The notes beneath the pieces are model-generated. The model ran no database searches and was not told the DNA's origin. It worked only from the letters and a program-made list of their open reading frames with translations. This document shows positions 54,401 through 63,247 of a DNA stretch of 64,000 bases, piece by piece. Positions within the stretch are counted from its first letter, which is position 1; each line of letters starts with the position of its first letter. Origin of the DNA: Kordia aestuariivivens (GTDB lineage: Bacteria; Bacteroidota; Bacteroidia; Flavobacteriales; Flavobacteriaceae); assembly GCF_014397005.1 (NCBI RefSeq), contig NZ_JACGWS010000004.1, positions 62,001 through 126,000 on the forward strand, in the 5' to 3' direction. The position numbers were made by a program, and so were the translations under genes.

Positions 54401-56011
54401 TGCCATATTATCAATATTATTTCCAACAACATCCAACACAACATCACCTTTTAGGATAGAAGTTTTATCTCTTTCAACAAAATTAAGCTTGTATAAGTCC
54501 AATAAATCAATAGAAGCTTGAAAACGGAATTCGTTAATCTCACCGGCAAAGTTTGCCAATCCTTGAAAATTAAATTTTGCATTCGGATCTTTTGAAGATA
54601 AACTCCCATCAAACAATTGATCTTTTAAAACTCCAGAAACATTCAAGTTTTTGTATACATAATTATTGTAGCCAAGCTTACTCACTTTTCCAACAACTTC
54701 CGTATTTAAGCTTTCTTCGGTAAATCCTTTTCCATCAACAAAAACATCAAGCGAGACTTTTCCAACAGTTTCATCTTCGATATATTTTCCAAGATTAAAA
54801 TCTTCTAATATGATTTCTCCTTCGTAAGAAGCATTGATATTGTCAATTACGTTTTTAATATTTATATCTAATTCAGCACTTCCAATTTCGGTATCAATTT
54901 GAACGTCGGCAGTAATTTCAGTTTCTGTAATTTCAGTAGCGCCACGCAGGTTAAACTGTCCCAATTTATTTAAAGATGTCGGTAAGTTTTTCCCTAGTAT
55001 ATTTGGCAATAAAGCAGACAATTGATAATAATTAGACGTAAACCGATCAAAATCACCTTTCATATAAAAAGGTCTTTTTGAGTTGAATAAATTTTGATAT
55101 CTAACATCACCTTTGACAAGTGTACTTGGCGATTTAAAATTGAAATCTTTCGTCGTAAAATCATTCAAAACACCATTTATCTCCGTATTGAATGTTCCTT
55201 TTTTATTTCCAAATTCGTTGTAAAAATAATTCAACTCGCTAAAATCTAGTTCGGAATCGGTAAATGTTGCGGTGACTTTTACTTTATCTAAAAAATTTGC
55301 AAAATCCTTTCGATCGTAATCAAAAACAACGACTCCATTCAGGCGTGAACCTTTTGTTTTGACAATTAATTCATCAAAACGCATTTGTGTCAACGTATAT
55401 TGAAATTTTGAATACATTTCGTTTACACGCAAGCCATTACTATCTAAAAATGTCAATCCCCGAACGTCTCCATATACATTTGGTCCTTGCACTTTAAAAT
55501 CTTTCACTGTTCCTGAAAGCTCTGTAAAATCGAGCATATCAGGTGTTTCATTATTTTGATCTTTATATCTAAATTTACCATCAGACAATTTCATTTTTGA
55601 AGTCGTCAATAAAAAACCAGAAGGTGTTCCGTCTGAAGGTTCAGAATCAAGTTTGGCAATAAAAACATCCAATGTAGTATCTATTGAATCTTTCTCAGTG
55701 TTGATATTCAAGGTTAGTCCTTTAATATTTACGGTGCCAAATTCAAGTTTACTATTAATTGCATTGTTAAAACTTAAAATAGAAGTTTCCAATGCTTTTA
55801 CATGAATTAAGGTATCTTTTAAGTAATCTTCAATGTAGATATCTTTCAATGAAATATCGCCATTCCACTTTAAACCAATACGATCAATATTGATGTTTGT
55901 GTCATACGTTTCATTTAACCAATTTGTAGCTTTTTGCCCAAGAGCAGTTTGCACAGCTGGAATCGAAAATAAAATCATCAACAAGAGAAAGAATAGCAAA
56001 ATTGCTACCAA
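51482..56011 (-). CDS. tamB: TamB-like translocation/assembly module protein (DUF490)
   Basis: This giant AsmA/TamB-type protein has one N-terminal transmembrane helix (VAILLFFLLLMILFSI), a periplasmic beta-helical bridge of about 1,300 residues built of repetitive strands, and the DUF490/TamB domain near the C-terminus (SPTFNKKIPVEVGIRLRGDL, LNLNYSQADRSSQFNLDV-type strands). TamB bridges inner and outer membranes for outer-membrane protein assembly or lipid transport. Two oddities: the last 65 residues are a Lys/Glu-rich tail, and no ATG starts the frame. A TTG at 56011 would omit the basic residues before the helix (frame reads KKIWKIIKRVL up to a stop at 56057), so translation probably begins at a non-standard codon upstream. 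Confidence 0.88.
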   Translation of the reverse strand: MVAILLFFLLLMILFSIPAVQTALGQKATNWLNETYDTNINIDRIGLKWNGDISLKDIYIEDYLKDTLIHVKALETSILSFNNAINSKLEFGTVNIKGLTLNINTEKDSIDTTLDVFIAKLDSEPSDGTPSGFLLTTSKMKLSDGKFRYKDQNNETPDMLDFTELSGTVKDFKVQGPNVYGDVRGLTFLDSNGLRVNEMYSKFQYTLTQMRFDELIVKTKGSRLNGVVVFDYDRKDFANFLDKVKVTATFTDSELDFSELNYFYNEFGNKKGTFNTEINGVLNDFTTKDFNFKSPSTLVKGDVRYQNLFNSKRPFYMKGDFDRFTSNYYQLSALLPNILGKNLPTSLNKLGQFNLRGATEITETEITADVQIDTEIGSAELDINIKNVIDNINASYEGEIILEDFNLGKYIEDETVGKVSLDVFVDGKGFTEESLNTEVVGKVSKLGYNNYVYKNLNVSGVLKDQLFDGSLSSKDPNAKFNFQGLANFAGEINEFRFQASIDLLDLYKLNFVERDKTSILKGDVVLDVVGNNIDNMAGDIFFKKISYTNQNATYAFENFSVNSEFEKDIRTLTVDSPDIIGGTVTGRFHFDEVIDLVQNSVGSIYANYRPIEVLPNQYLTFNFKIYNKIVDVFLPEVEMSKNTSLRGSIIGDENKFKLTFKTPQIIAYGNTIDDVEIQIDNKNPVFNTYIEIAGLTTKWYDAKEFNLINTTLNDTLYFKTEFLGGKGFEDIYNLSFYHTIDSTNKSVVGIKKSDVSFRGNKWFINEENNRKNRFIFDKKLDSIFIEKIVMSHENEEIDLEGQLFGENNKNINLQFINVGLEKITPSIDSIRLGGIVNGKLDIKQINGGYVPKSNLGIESLEVNDKLLGDLTLNISGDDRLEKFDVNTKLVSETIESLVAIGTIDVSGDINTIDVDATIDKFDISPFSALGEDVITDIRGLISGKAKIVGDLNNPAINGELSILAGGLYIPYLNVDLDMANSSIVKLYDQTFEFDDITILDTQDYTKGQLNGTIKHTSFDDWLLGLYLTTDRLLVLNTEFDEEDEEEILYYGTGYISGEAWITGPTDELTIKVAGTTEKGTSLKIPISDVASVGDASFIKFVSKEEFYDPKSQDGNTLDDFKGLELEFELDVTPDAIIEIVVDKKAGSTIKGSGYGSILMEINTNDKFNMYGDFITDTGEYNFKYRGIINKKFTVKPAGTINWDGDPFKAQVNVEAVYNLQANPDVLLDSPTFNKKIPVEVGIRLRGDLMKPEPVFNISFPTTQGVAESELTDFLLNDDDKRRLQALSLLSQGRFVNDVNINQNALTGNLIETATGIINDALSGEGNGKLDINLNYSQADRSSQFNLDVADRLGLTVSSQISDKITFNGQLGVPVGGVTQTAIVGDAEIEISLNEDRTFTAKIFNRQNQIQYVGEIQGFTQGIGLSYQVDFDTLKELVDKVFKGKKKMAEEKKKKEEEEAKAGNGIVGFSTKEDLKKETTKKEEQKKTEKKEKDKEKEKEPDSKKDEKGN

Positions 56012-56166
56012 TACACGCTTGATTATTTTCCAGATTTTTTTGATGATATTTTCTATTTAGATTATATGCTATTTTAACACTGCAAATTCATAAAAAAAAC
56101 AATACAAAACACGATGTTTAGCATATCTTTGTGACTTTATATCAATTTTTATGCCTTTTAAAATTT

Positions 56167-57189
56167 ATGAGCACAAAAGATGTATATATTTTAGCAATTG
56201 AATCATCCTGTGATGATACCTCTGCCGCTGTTTTACAGAACGGGAAAGTGTTGTCGAATGTTGTTGCAAATCAAAAAATTCATGAAGCGTATGGAGGCGT
56301 TGTTCCCGAATTAGCTTCACGCGCACATCAACAAAATATTGTTCCAGTTGTTCATCAAGCATTAACTATTGCAAATATCGACAAAAAACAACTAACAGCA
56401 ATAGCTTTTACACGCGGACCTGGATTAATGGGCTCCTTACTTGTAGGAACTTCATTTGCAAAGTCGTTGTCGCTCGGATTGAACATTCCGTTGATTGAAG
56501 TCAATCACATGCAAGCACATATTTTAGCTCATTTTATTGAAGATGAAGCGCAATCTATTCCGAAATTTCCATTTCTGGGAATGACCATTTCTGGCGGACA
56601 TACGCAAATTGTATTGGTAAAAGATCATTTTGATATGGAAGTCATTGGCGAAACCCTAGATGATGCCGTTGGTGAAGCATATGATAAAAGCGGGAAAATC
56701 TTAGGATTGACCTATCCTGCGGGACCAATTATTGACAAACTAGCTCGTGAAGGAAATCCGAAAGCGTTTCCGTTTCCAAAACCGAAAGCGCCAGGTTTAA
56801 ATTTTAGCTTTTCAGGATTGAAAACGGCTATTTTATACTTTGTTCAAAAACAAGTCAAAGAAAATCCAAATTTCATTGAAGAAAATCTAGTGGATATTTG
56901 CGCGTCTATTCAATACACGATTGTGAATATTATTATTGATAAATTGAAAAAAGCATCCAAAGAAACTGGCATTAAAACCATTGCAATTGGTGGCGGTGTT
57001 TCTGCAAATTCCGCAATTAGAAAAGCGTTGAAAGATGGTGAACAAAAATACGGTTGGACAGCACACATTCCGAAGTTTGCATACACAACTGATAATGCAG
57101 CCATGATTGGAATTGTTGGCTATTTAAAATATTTACAAGAAGATTTCGTGGACGCATCTATTTCTGCGAGTTCGAGAATTAAAATCTAG
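56167..57189 (+). CDS. tsaD: tRNA N6-adenosine threonylcarbamoyltransferase
   Basis: The ATG at 56167 gives 340 residues. Signatures are ILAIESSCDDTSAAV at the N-terminus, the metal-binding HMQAHILAHF (about residue 116), LGMTISGGHTQIVLV (about 138) and AIGGGVSANSAIRKAL (about 276). TsaD makes the t6A modification on ANN-decoding tRNAs with TsaB, TsaC and TsaE. An upstream start would add a non-conserved tail. It is divergent from tamB. Confidence 0.95.
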   Translation: MSTKDVYILAIESSCDDTSAAVLQNGKVLSNVVANQKIHEAYGGVVPELASRAHQQNIVPVVHQALTIANIDKKQLTAIAFTRGPGLMGSLLVGTSFAKSLSLGLNIPLIEVNHMQAHILAHFIEDEAQSIPKFPFLGMTISGGHTQIVLVKDHFDMEVIGETLDDAVGEAYDKSGKILGLTYPAGPIIDKLAREGNPKAFPFPKPKAPGLNFSFSGLKTAILYFVQKQVKENPNFIEENLVDICASIQYTIVNIIIDKLKKASKETGIKTIAIGGGVSANSAIRKALKDGEQKYGWTAHIPKFAYTTDNAAMIGIVGYLKYLQEDFVDASISASSRIKI

Positions 57190-57307
57190 TATTTAGCTAT
57201 TAGTATTAAGTATTGAGATTTTTAGAAAAAATAAACGCGTAAGCTGAGCGGAGTCAAAGTTTACATTTATAATTCATAATTTAGCATTCAAAATTCAAGA
57301 CTTCTAC

Positions 57308-58015
57308 ATGCAACTTTTTTACACACCAGAATTAACGCCCGAAACAAAACACTTTACATTTTCGAAAGAAGAAAGTAAACACATTGTACGCGTTTTACGT
57401 AAAAAGGAAGATGATGTGCTGCATATTACGAATGGAAAAGGGTTCGTGTTTACGGCAAAAATTACAATTGCTGATCAGAAAAATTGTGTCATTGAAATTA
57501 TATCGCATGAATTTCAAGAACCAAAAAGTTACAAATTGCATTTGGCAGTTGCGCCTACAAAAATGAACGATCGGTATGAATGGTTTTTAGAAAAAGCTAC
57601 CGAAATCGGAATTGATACGATTACGCCTATTATTTGCGATCATTCGGAACGAAAAGTGATTAAAGCGGAACGTTTTGAAAAAATTATTCAATCGGCAACG
57701 AAACAATCATTAACTGCCTATTTTCCAGCATTGAAACCTGCAATTTCGTTTTCAAACTTTATAAAGGAACATTCAGATACTCAGTTATTTATCGCACATT
57801 GCGAAGAAAATAAAAAACAATCGTTAAAAGAAGCATTACAACCACAACAAGATGTGACAATCTTAATTGGTCCTGAAGGTGATTTTTCAACCAAAGAAAT
57901 CGCGTTAGCACTTCAACACAACTACATTCCTGTAACTTTGGGCGACACACGATTACGTACCGAAACCGCTGCGATTGTGGCGTGTCATTCGGTTGCTTTT
58001 ATGAATCATGAGTAA
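57308..58015 (+). CDS. rsmE: 16S rRNA (uracil1498-N3)-methyltransferase
   Basis: The 235-residue SPOUT-family enzyme has an N-terminal PUA-like part (EESKHIVRVLRKKEDDVLHI) and the knotted C-terminal domain with KMNDRYEWFLEKATEIGIDT near residue 87, LIGPEGDFSTKEI near 187 and LGDTRLRTETAAIVA near 213, which binds S-adenosylmethionine. It methylates U1498 of 16S rRNA. Preceded by 118 bp of degenerate intergenic repeat. Confidence 0.93.
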   Translation: MQLFYTPELTPETKHFTFSKEESKHIVRVLRKKEDDVLHITNGKGFVFTAKITIADQKNCVIEIISHEFQEPKSYKLHLAVAPTKMNDRYEWFLEKATEIGIDTITPIICDHSERKVIKAERFEKIIQSATKQSLTAYFPALKPAISFSNFIKEHSDTQLFIAHCEENKKQSLKEALQPQQDVTILIGPEGDFSTKEIALALQHNYIPVTLGDTRLRTETAAIVACHSVAFMNHE

Positions 58016-58016
58016 T

Positions 58017-58161
58017 TTGTCATTCCTGAGAAGGCAGGAATCTATTTTTAGTTTTAGTATCAGCACTAATTCGAAACGTCATTGCGAAAGTTTTGAAAAA
58101 ACTTGTGGCAATCTTCTTCTTATTAAACAGATTGCTTCGTCGCAAACGCCTCGCAAAGACG
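58017..58161. repeat. Two palindromic intergenic repeats (REP-like)
   Basis: At 58020-58040, CATTCCTGAGAAGGCAGGAA belongs to the same family as 471-490. At 58078-58160 a longer element has GTCATTGCGAAAG and GGCAATCTT paired with AGATTGCTTCGTC and CTCGCAAAGAC, the layout of the well-known dispersed GTCATTGCGA palindromes. Both separate rsmE from the convergent DUF1223 gene. Confidence 0.7.
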
Positions 58162-58194
58162 AATTAGCGACCCAAAAGCGAAGCGACCTAACAC

Positions 58195-58944
58195 CTAAAA
58201 GCCAACAACCAATTTATCCGCACTCAAAATATCCAACTTATCATTTTCAAGAATTAGTAAAACCGTTAATTGATCATTTTTAGTGACGATTTTCGGGATG
58301 TTTATCGTGTACTTTCCTGTTTTTTTGACTTCCGTCAGATAGTGCTCGCTGACAACAATATTGTTGTTTTTTAAGGTTCTTCGAGCGTTTTCACCACTTT
58401 TTACTTCCGTTGTTCGTTCTTGAATTGCCAACACAACTCTAGCTTTGGTATTTGAAAGATCGCCCGTGATTTTATAATTGAATTGAATGTTGTTTGCCGT
58501 TTGTTTTATCGCGCCAAGCGAAATAGTATTCGTAGAAACTTTCTCTTTATATTCTTTTATTTTGGCATACATTTTTAAACGATTAGAACCGACAAAATGT
58601 TCTTTTCCGTTGATAATAACTGCTGGCGTATAAATTCGGTTATCGTTAAATTTTTGCGCGTACAAACGTTGTTTTTCCGTGAATTTTTTTTGACTAAACG
58701 GATCTTTCCAACCGATATAATCCCAATAATCAACATGATACGACAAGGTAAATACATTTGCATCTTGGTATTCTTTTCCAACTTTGTCTAACAACACATC
58801 TGCACTCGGACAGCTTGAACAACCTTGCGAAGTAAATAATTCTAAAACGACAACAGCATTGTGTTTTTTAGGTATCATATTTGTGAAAGAAGTAAAAAAT
58901 AGTATGGTAAAAAGTGAAAGTGTTATTAAATATTTTCGTTTCAT
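58195..58944 (-). CDS. DUF1223 exported thioredoxin-fold protein
   Basis: The 249-residue protein has an N-terminal signal or anchor segment (LFTILFFTSFTNMIP), then the thioredoxin-like motif LELFTSQGCSSCPSAD (Cys-Ser-Ser-Cys near residue 41) and the family segment LSYHVDYWDYIGWKDPF near 68, followed by YTPAVIINGKEHFVGS near 104 and a C-terminal beta domain. DUF1223 proteins are periplasmic and probably have thiol redox activity; partners are unknown. It is divergent from the DUF4159 gene across only 40 bp. Confidence 0.83.
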   Translation of the reverse strand: MKRKYLITLSLFTILFFTSFTNMIPKKHNAVVVLELFTSQGCSSCPSADVLLDKVGKEYQDANVFTLSYHVDYWDYIGWKDPFSQKKFTEKQRLYAQKFNDNRIYTPAVIINGKEHFVGSNRLKMYAKIKEYKEKVSTNTISLGAIKQTANNIQFNYKITGDLSNTKARVVLAIQERTTEVKSGENARRTLKNNNIVVSEHYLTEVKKTGKYTINIPKIVTKNDQLTVLLILENDKLDILSADKLVVGF

Positions 58945-58984
58945 GATCTTAAAGTTTAACTTGCCATATATAAGACGATTTTAC

Positions 58985-59626
58985 ATGAAGAAGCTTACGA
59001 TCCTTTTATTTTTATTGAGCGTTTCGCTTACGCATTCGCAAGAAATTGGAATTTTGAAATATGCTGGCGGTGGCGATTGGTATTCGAATCCGACTGCAAT
59101 TCCGAATTTGATTCAGTTTTGCAATGAAAATATCAATACCGCAATTAAAGCAAAACCGCAAACGGTAGAAGTTGGCAGCACCGATTTGTTTCAGTTTCCG
59201 TTTGTTCACATGACTGGACATGGAAATGTATTTTTCTCAGATGAAGACGCCGAAAATCTTCGGAAGTACTTAACTTCTGGTGGTTTTTTACATATTGATG
59301 ATAATTATGGAATGAATCAGTATATCCGAAAGGAACTGAAAAAAGTATTTCCAAATCAGGAATTAAAAGAAATTCCGGCAACGCATCCAATTTTTAAACA
59401 ACCGTATTCGTTCCCGAAAGGATTACCAAAAATTCATGAACACGATGGTTTGCGTCCACAAGCTTTGGGATTGTTCCATGAAAATAGATTGGTATTATTG
59501 TTTACATTTGAAAGTGATTTGGGCGACGGTTGGGAAAATAAAGAGATTCATAACGATTCGGATGAAATTCGCTTGAAAGCCTTACGAATGGGTGCAAATA
59601 TTGTACACTACGCTTTTAAAAATTAA
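58985..59626 (+). CDS. DUF4159 exported protein
   Basis: The ATG at 58985 gives 213 residues with a signal peptide (FLLSVSLTHSQ). The DUF4159 domain follows: GILKYAGGGDWYSNPTAIPN near residue 22, FPFVHMTGHGNVFFSDEDAE near 70, LTSGGFLHIDDNYGMNQYIR near 95 and a Gly/Asp-rich end. These have a GATase-like fold and no proven function; members are often linked to gliding or surface maintenance operons. Translation from upstream starts would run into the divergent DUF1223 gene. Confidence 0.83.
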   Translation: MKKLTILLFLLSVSLTHSQEIGILKYAGGGDWYSNPTAIPNLIQFCNENINTAIKAKPQTVEVGSTDLFQFPFVHMTGHGNVFFSDEDAENLRKYLTSGGFLHIDDNYGMNQYIRKELKKVFPNQELKEIPATHPIFKQPYSFPKGLPKIHEHDGLRPQALGLFHENRLVLLFTFESDLGDGWENKEIHNDSDEIRLKALRMGANIVHYAFKN

Positions 59627-59647
59627 CCCACTCTTTTAAAATTGGCT

Positions 59648-59986
59648 ATGAGACTTAGTTATTATTGCACATCGCCTTCCTGTGGAAAAATAAATTATAT
59701 CAAAGTAAAATCTGATAATCGATATGATTTGAAAGATGAAATTGGTGAAGAATTTAATGAACGTTGCAAACATTGCGGACATCATACAAAGAAACACATC
59801 AATAGGCTATATGGTGAAATGAATATGACATTACTATTGATTGCATTTCTAGTTGCAGCTGTACTCACTGTTATTGTTTGGTATTTAGGTTATATAGTTG
59901 GTGCAATAACTTTTGGAATTCCTGCATTTTTTTGGTTCGATCAAAAAAAGAGAGCTACTGATTTTAATAAAATGATGATTGATTAA
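59648..59986 (+). CDS. Zinc-ribbon membrane protein of unknown function
   Basis: The ATG at 59648 gives 112 residues. Cys pairs at the N-terminus (YYCTSPSCG) and near residue 40 (ERCKHCGHH) look like a zinc ribbon, followed by two hydrophobic helices (about 60-79 and 80-97) and a short charged tail (DQKKRATDFNK). No known family recognised. It lies 21 bp after the DUF4159 gene, probably in the same transcript. Confidence 0.6.
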   Translation: MRLSYYCTSPSCGKINYIKVKSDNRYDLKDEIGEEFNERCKHCGHHTKKHINRLYGEMNMTLLLIAFLVAAVLTVIVWYLGYIVGAITFGIPAFFWFDQKKRATDFNKMMID

Positions 59987-60018
59987 TATGAGTTATAACC
60001 TTTTTTTAGATAATATTC

Positions 60019-60534
60019 ATGCCACAACTCACGCATTATAATACAGAATTTACGAAACGAAATTTTCCTATTGTGTTAGTTTCGGATCAGGTTTCGAATG
60101 CGCCAAATATTGGTTCGTTGTTTCGAATTAGTGATGCTTTTGGTGTTGAAAAGATATTTTTTTGTGGCGAAAATATTCCTGTATTCGGTAGAAAGATGAC
60201 AAAAACTGCGCGCGCTACCGAAAAAGTAGTGCCTTTTGAAATTAAAGAAGACATTCACGAAGTGATTGCACAACTTCAAAAAGAGGATTACAGCATTATT
60301 TCATTAGAAATTACCGAGAAAAGTACAGCCATTCATGAAGTTGATTTTTCTAAGTTTGAAAAAATTGCCTTGGTGATTGGCAATGAAAGTTTTGGCGTAA
60401 ATCCAGAAACGTTGTACGAATCTGATTTGGTGACACATATTGAAATGTTTGGTCAAAACAGTAGTATGAATGTGGTTCAAGCTACAAATATTGTGCTCTA
60501 CGAAATAACACGCCAACTTATGCTTGCGAACTAA
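60019..60534 (+). CDS. TrmH-family RNA 2'-O-methyltransferase
   Basis: The 171-residue SPOUT protein has the three SpoU motifs: APNIGSLFRISDAFGVEKI (motif 1, about residue 29), ALVIGNESFGVNPE (motif 2, about 120) and MNVVQATNIVLYEITRQ (motif 3, about 152). It lacks an N-terminal RNA-binding extension, so it is a short form. The ribose target in tRNA or rRNA cannot be told from sequence. It follows the zinc-ribbon gene by 32 bp. Confidence 0.85.
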   Translation: MPQLTHYNTEFTKRNFPIVLVSDQVSNAPNIGSLFRISDAFGVEKIFFCGENIPVFGRKMTKTARATEKVVPFEIKEDIHEVIAQLQKEDYSIISLEITEKSTAIHEVDFSKFEKIALVIGNESFGVNPETLYESDLVTHIEMFGQNSSMNVVQATNIVLYEITRQLMLAN

Positions 60535-60570
60535 TTATATTATATTAATTTTAGCTACAAACTGACAAAC

Positions 60571-61671
60571 ATGACTTCAAATACGATTGCAAACGGAATT
60601 TTAAAAGCTGTGGGAATTATTTTCGGTGTTTTAGCACTCCTATATTTTCTCTATCTAGTTCAATCTGTCATTCTATATATAGCAATTGCAGCGGTAATTT
60701 CGTTGATTGGAAGGCCTATCATTCGTTTTTTAAAAAGGCGGTTAAAATTCAAAAATACGCTTGCCGTTATTTTCACCATGACATTAATGATTGGTTTATT
60801 AATTGGCTTAATTTCAATGTTTATTCCACTAGTCGTGGAACAAGGAGAAAAATTATCACTGCTCAATATCGACGAATTAAAAGCAAATATTGAAGCCTTA
60901 TATTCGCAAATTTCTGAGTATTTGGCGACTAACAGTATTGATTTAGATCAATCACTCAAAGATTCAAAACTACTTACAAACATTGATTATACGATTCTTC
61001 CAAACTTTTTCAACTCGCTCATCAGTGGCTTTGGAAACTTTAGTATCGGACTCTTATCTGTATTATTTATTTCTTTCTTCTTACTGAAGGACAGTGCATT
61101 ACTAGAAGAAGGAATTATGGTTTTCATGCCAAATAACAAAGAAAAAAGATTGAGTAAATCGTTTGAAAAGATTAAAGATTTATTATCAAGATACTTTGTC
61201 GGATTGGTTTTTCAGATCTTAATCCTATTTATAATTTACACAATTGCGTTGCTTATTTTCGGAATTGATAATGCCATTGTAATTGCCTTTTTATGTGCTT
61301 TATTAAATTTGATTCCATATATAGGACCTTTATTTAGCGGTGTTTTGATGATGATTTTGTGCATGACAAGTAATTTAGATAGTGAAATTCCAAATCATTT
61401 TAGTGCTGTTATTGTACCGAACACGATTGGCGTGATGATTTTCTTCGTAGTTGCGCAATTGGTCGATAACTTTTTAAGTCAACCACTTATATTTTCTAAT
61501 TCTGTAAAATCACATCCGCTAGAAATTTTCCTAGTCATTATTATTTGGGGATTATTATTCGGAATCCTAGGAATGGTTATTGCTGTGCCATCTTATACGG
61601 CGATTAAAGTGATTTTGAAAGAGTTTCTTTCCGAGAATAAAATTGTACAATCGCTCACCAAAGACATTTAA
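60571..61671 (+). CDS. AI-2E family exporter
   Basis: The 366-residue membrane protein has about eight helices: two near the N-terminus, a third near 65-85, a long soluble segment (about 85-150), and the conserved LCALLNLIPYIGPLFSGVL (about 240) and HPLEIFLVIIIWGLLFGILGM (about 312), which define the AI-2E/UPF0118 family. Members export solutes or serve as Na+(Li+)/H+ antiporters; the name does not prove a signalling role. Its stop codon is 3 bp from the next gene, so the two are coupled. Confidence 0.87.
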   Translation: MTSNTIANGILKAVGIIFGVLALLYFLYLVQSVILYIAIAAVISLIGRPIIRFLKRRLKFKNTLAVIFTMTLMIGLLIGLISMFIPLVVEQGEKLSLLNIDELKANIEALYSQISEYLATNSIDLDQSLKDSKLLTNIDYTILPNFFNSLISGFGNFSIGLLSVLFISFFLLKDSALLEEGIMVFMPNNKEKRLSKSFEKIKDLLSRYFVGLVFQILILFIIYTIALLIFGIDNAIVIAFLCALLNLIPYIGPLFSGVLMMILCMTSNLDSEIPNHFSAVIVPNTIGVMIFFVVAQLVDNFLSQPLIFSNSVKSHPLEIFLVIIIWGLLFGILGMVIAVPSYTAIKVILKEFLSENKIVQSLTKDI

Positions 61672-61674
61672 CCA

Positions 61675-62859
61675 TTGAATTTAGCGCTGTTAACACCAAA
61701 AATTCAACAATTTATTACTGAGCATCTTCATGATGATCCAACAACGCTTTTATTAAAACACAAAGAAGTTGACGGCATTCCATTTGCTGAAATCATAGAG
61801 CAAATTCAAGCGAAAGCCAGGTGTGAAAAGAAATTACCCACTTGGTTTAATGCGGCAAATAGTTATTTTCCAAATAAATTAAACATTGAGCAAACTTCAT
61901 CTGAACAAACAGCTAAGTATAAAGCAAGTTTGATCAAAGGAACTTCCTTGATTGATTTGACAGGCGGGTTTGGTGTCGATTGTTATGCGTTTTCAAAACA
62001 GTTTCAAGAAGTTACACATTGTGAAATTTCGCCAGAATTATCTAAAATCGTTGCGCATAATTACAAAGTACTTGAGGTTTCAAATATTAAAACCATCGCG
62101 ACAGACGGAATTGAATATTTACAAAATACACCACAAACCTTTGATTGTATATATATTGATCCATCTCGCAGAAATGATGTAAAAGGAAAAGTGTTTTTAC
62201 TAGAAGATTGTTTGCCCGATGTTGTCACGCATCAAAATCTATTATTCCAACACGCAACAACTCTTTTAATCAAAACGGCTCCACTACTCGATATTACAAA
62301 TGGTTTGCGTTCCTTAAAACATGTGAAAGAAGTGCATGTTGTGGCGGTTCATAACGAAGTGAAAGAACTACTTTGGTTGTTGGATAAAAATGCAAGCACA
62401 AACGATGTTTTGATCAAAACTGTCAATCTAAAAAAAGAAACCTCAGAAACCTTCGACTTTGATCTTTCAGAAGAAAAAGAACTCCAATCAACTTACGGGC
62501 TTCCTAAAAAATATCTGTACGAACCCAATGCTGCCATTCTAAAAGCAGGTGCATTTTTGAGTATTGCAAAAGCATTTCAGCTTCAAAAACTACATCAACA
62601 TTCACATTTATATACTTCCGATTCGTTAATTCCATTTCCTGGAAGACGTTTTGAAGTACAAAAAATACTTCCATATACGAAGAAGATTATCAAAAAAGAG
62701 TTAAATTTAAAAAAGGCAAATATTACGACGCGTAATTTTCCAGAATCGGTCGCTGCGATTCGAAAAAAACTATCCATTTCCGATGGCGGAATTGACTTTT
62801 TGTTCTTGACAACAGTTTTTACTGGAAAAAAAGTGGTCATACATTGCAAAAAAACTTAA
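61675..62859 (+). CDS. THUMP-like domain class I SAM methyltransferase
   Basis: The 394-residue protein starts at TTG: the preceding gene's stop is one codon upstream in the same frame and no ATG occurs in the first 60 codons, so the rare start is secure. The Rossmann-fold motifs are SLIDLTGGFGVDCYAFSK (motif I, near residue 93), THCEISPELSKIVAHN and DCIYIDPSRR (motif IV, near 158). A C-terminal THUMP-like part carries FPGRRFEVQKI and SVAAIRKKLSISDGG. It probably methylates RNA; target unknown. Coupled to the AI-2E gene. Confidence 0.85.
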   Translation: MNLALLTPKIQQFITEHLHDDPTTLLLKHKEVDGIPFAEIIEQIQAKARCEKKLPTWFNAANSYFPNKLNIEQTSSEQTAKYKASLIKGTSLIDLTGGFGVDCYAFSKQFQEVTHCEISPELSKIVAHNYKVLEVSNIKTIATDGIEYLQNTPQTFDCIYIDPSRRNDVKGKVFLLEDCLPDVVTHQNLLFQHATTLLIKTAPLLDITNGLRSLKHVKEVHVVAVHNEVKELLWLLDKNASTNDVLIKTVNLKKETSETFDFDLSEEKELQSTYGLPKKYLYEPNAAILKAGAFLSIAKAFQLQKLHQHSHLYTSDSLIPFPGRRFEVQKILPYTKKIIKKELNLKKANITTRNFPESVAAIRKKLSISDGGIDFLFLTTVFTGKKVVIHCKKT

Positions 62860-62995
62860 AAATCGCTTCAAAAAAACGTTTTTACGGTTTTACCGTAGCT
62901 TTTATAACATGACACCTTATCCCATACTTAAGACTTCTGCATACATTTGAATCATGCAATACAGTTTTAGGGATTTAGGGGAATCCACTATACTT

Positions 62996-63021
62996 AGGGG
63001 AACTTTGAAAAAAGTTCCCCT
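62996..63021 (+). terminator. GAAA-tetraloop hairpin
   Basis: AGGGGAACTTT (62996-63006) and AAAGTTCCCCT (63011-63021) form a perfect 11-bp stem capped by GAAA. It lies 137 bp after the methyltransferase stop codon and lacks a clean U-run, so it may be an RNA structure rather than a simple terminator. Confidence 0.6.
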
Positions 63022-63213
63022 TACTTCTTTTATAGGGTTCTATGAACTATAATTTGTATACTATCAAAATTTTCCTTCAAACCGTACATTATATCAAACG
63101 AACAATGCATTTAAACGATTCTGCCCATTTTTATAGTTTTAGAAAAAAGTTCTGAATACAATATATATACATTTGAATATACTTGTTTAGGTAACTAGTA
63201 AATAACGATACTT

Positions 63214-63247
63214 AAAGCCGTACTTCTTAATAAGAAATACGGTCTTT
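63214..63247 (+). terminator. Terminator-like hairpin
   Basis: AAAGCCGTA and TACGGTCTTT pair with an inner TTCTTA/ATAAGAA stem and one mismatch, followed by T-rich DNA. No gene lies directly upstream. Confidence 0.55.

Noticed and set aside
60571-61671. Quorum-sensing role for the AI-2E family protein
   Set aside because: The family name is historical; nothing else in the window supports AI-2 signalling.
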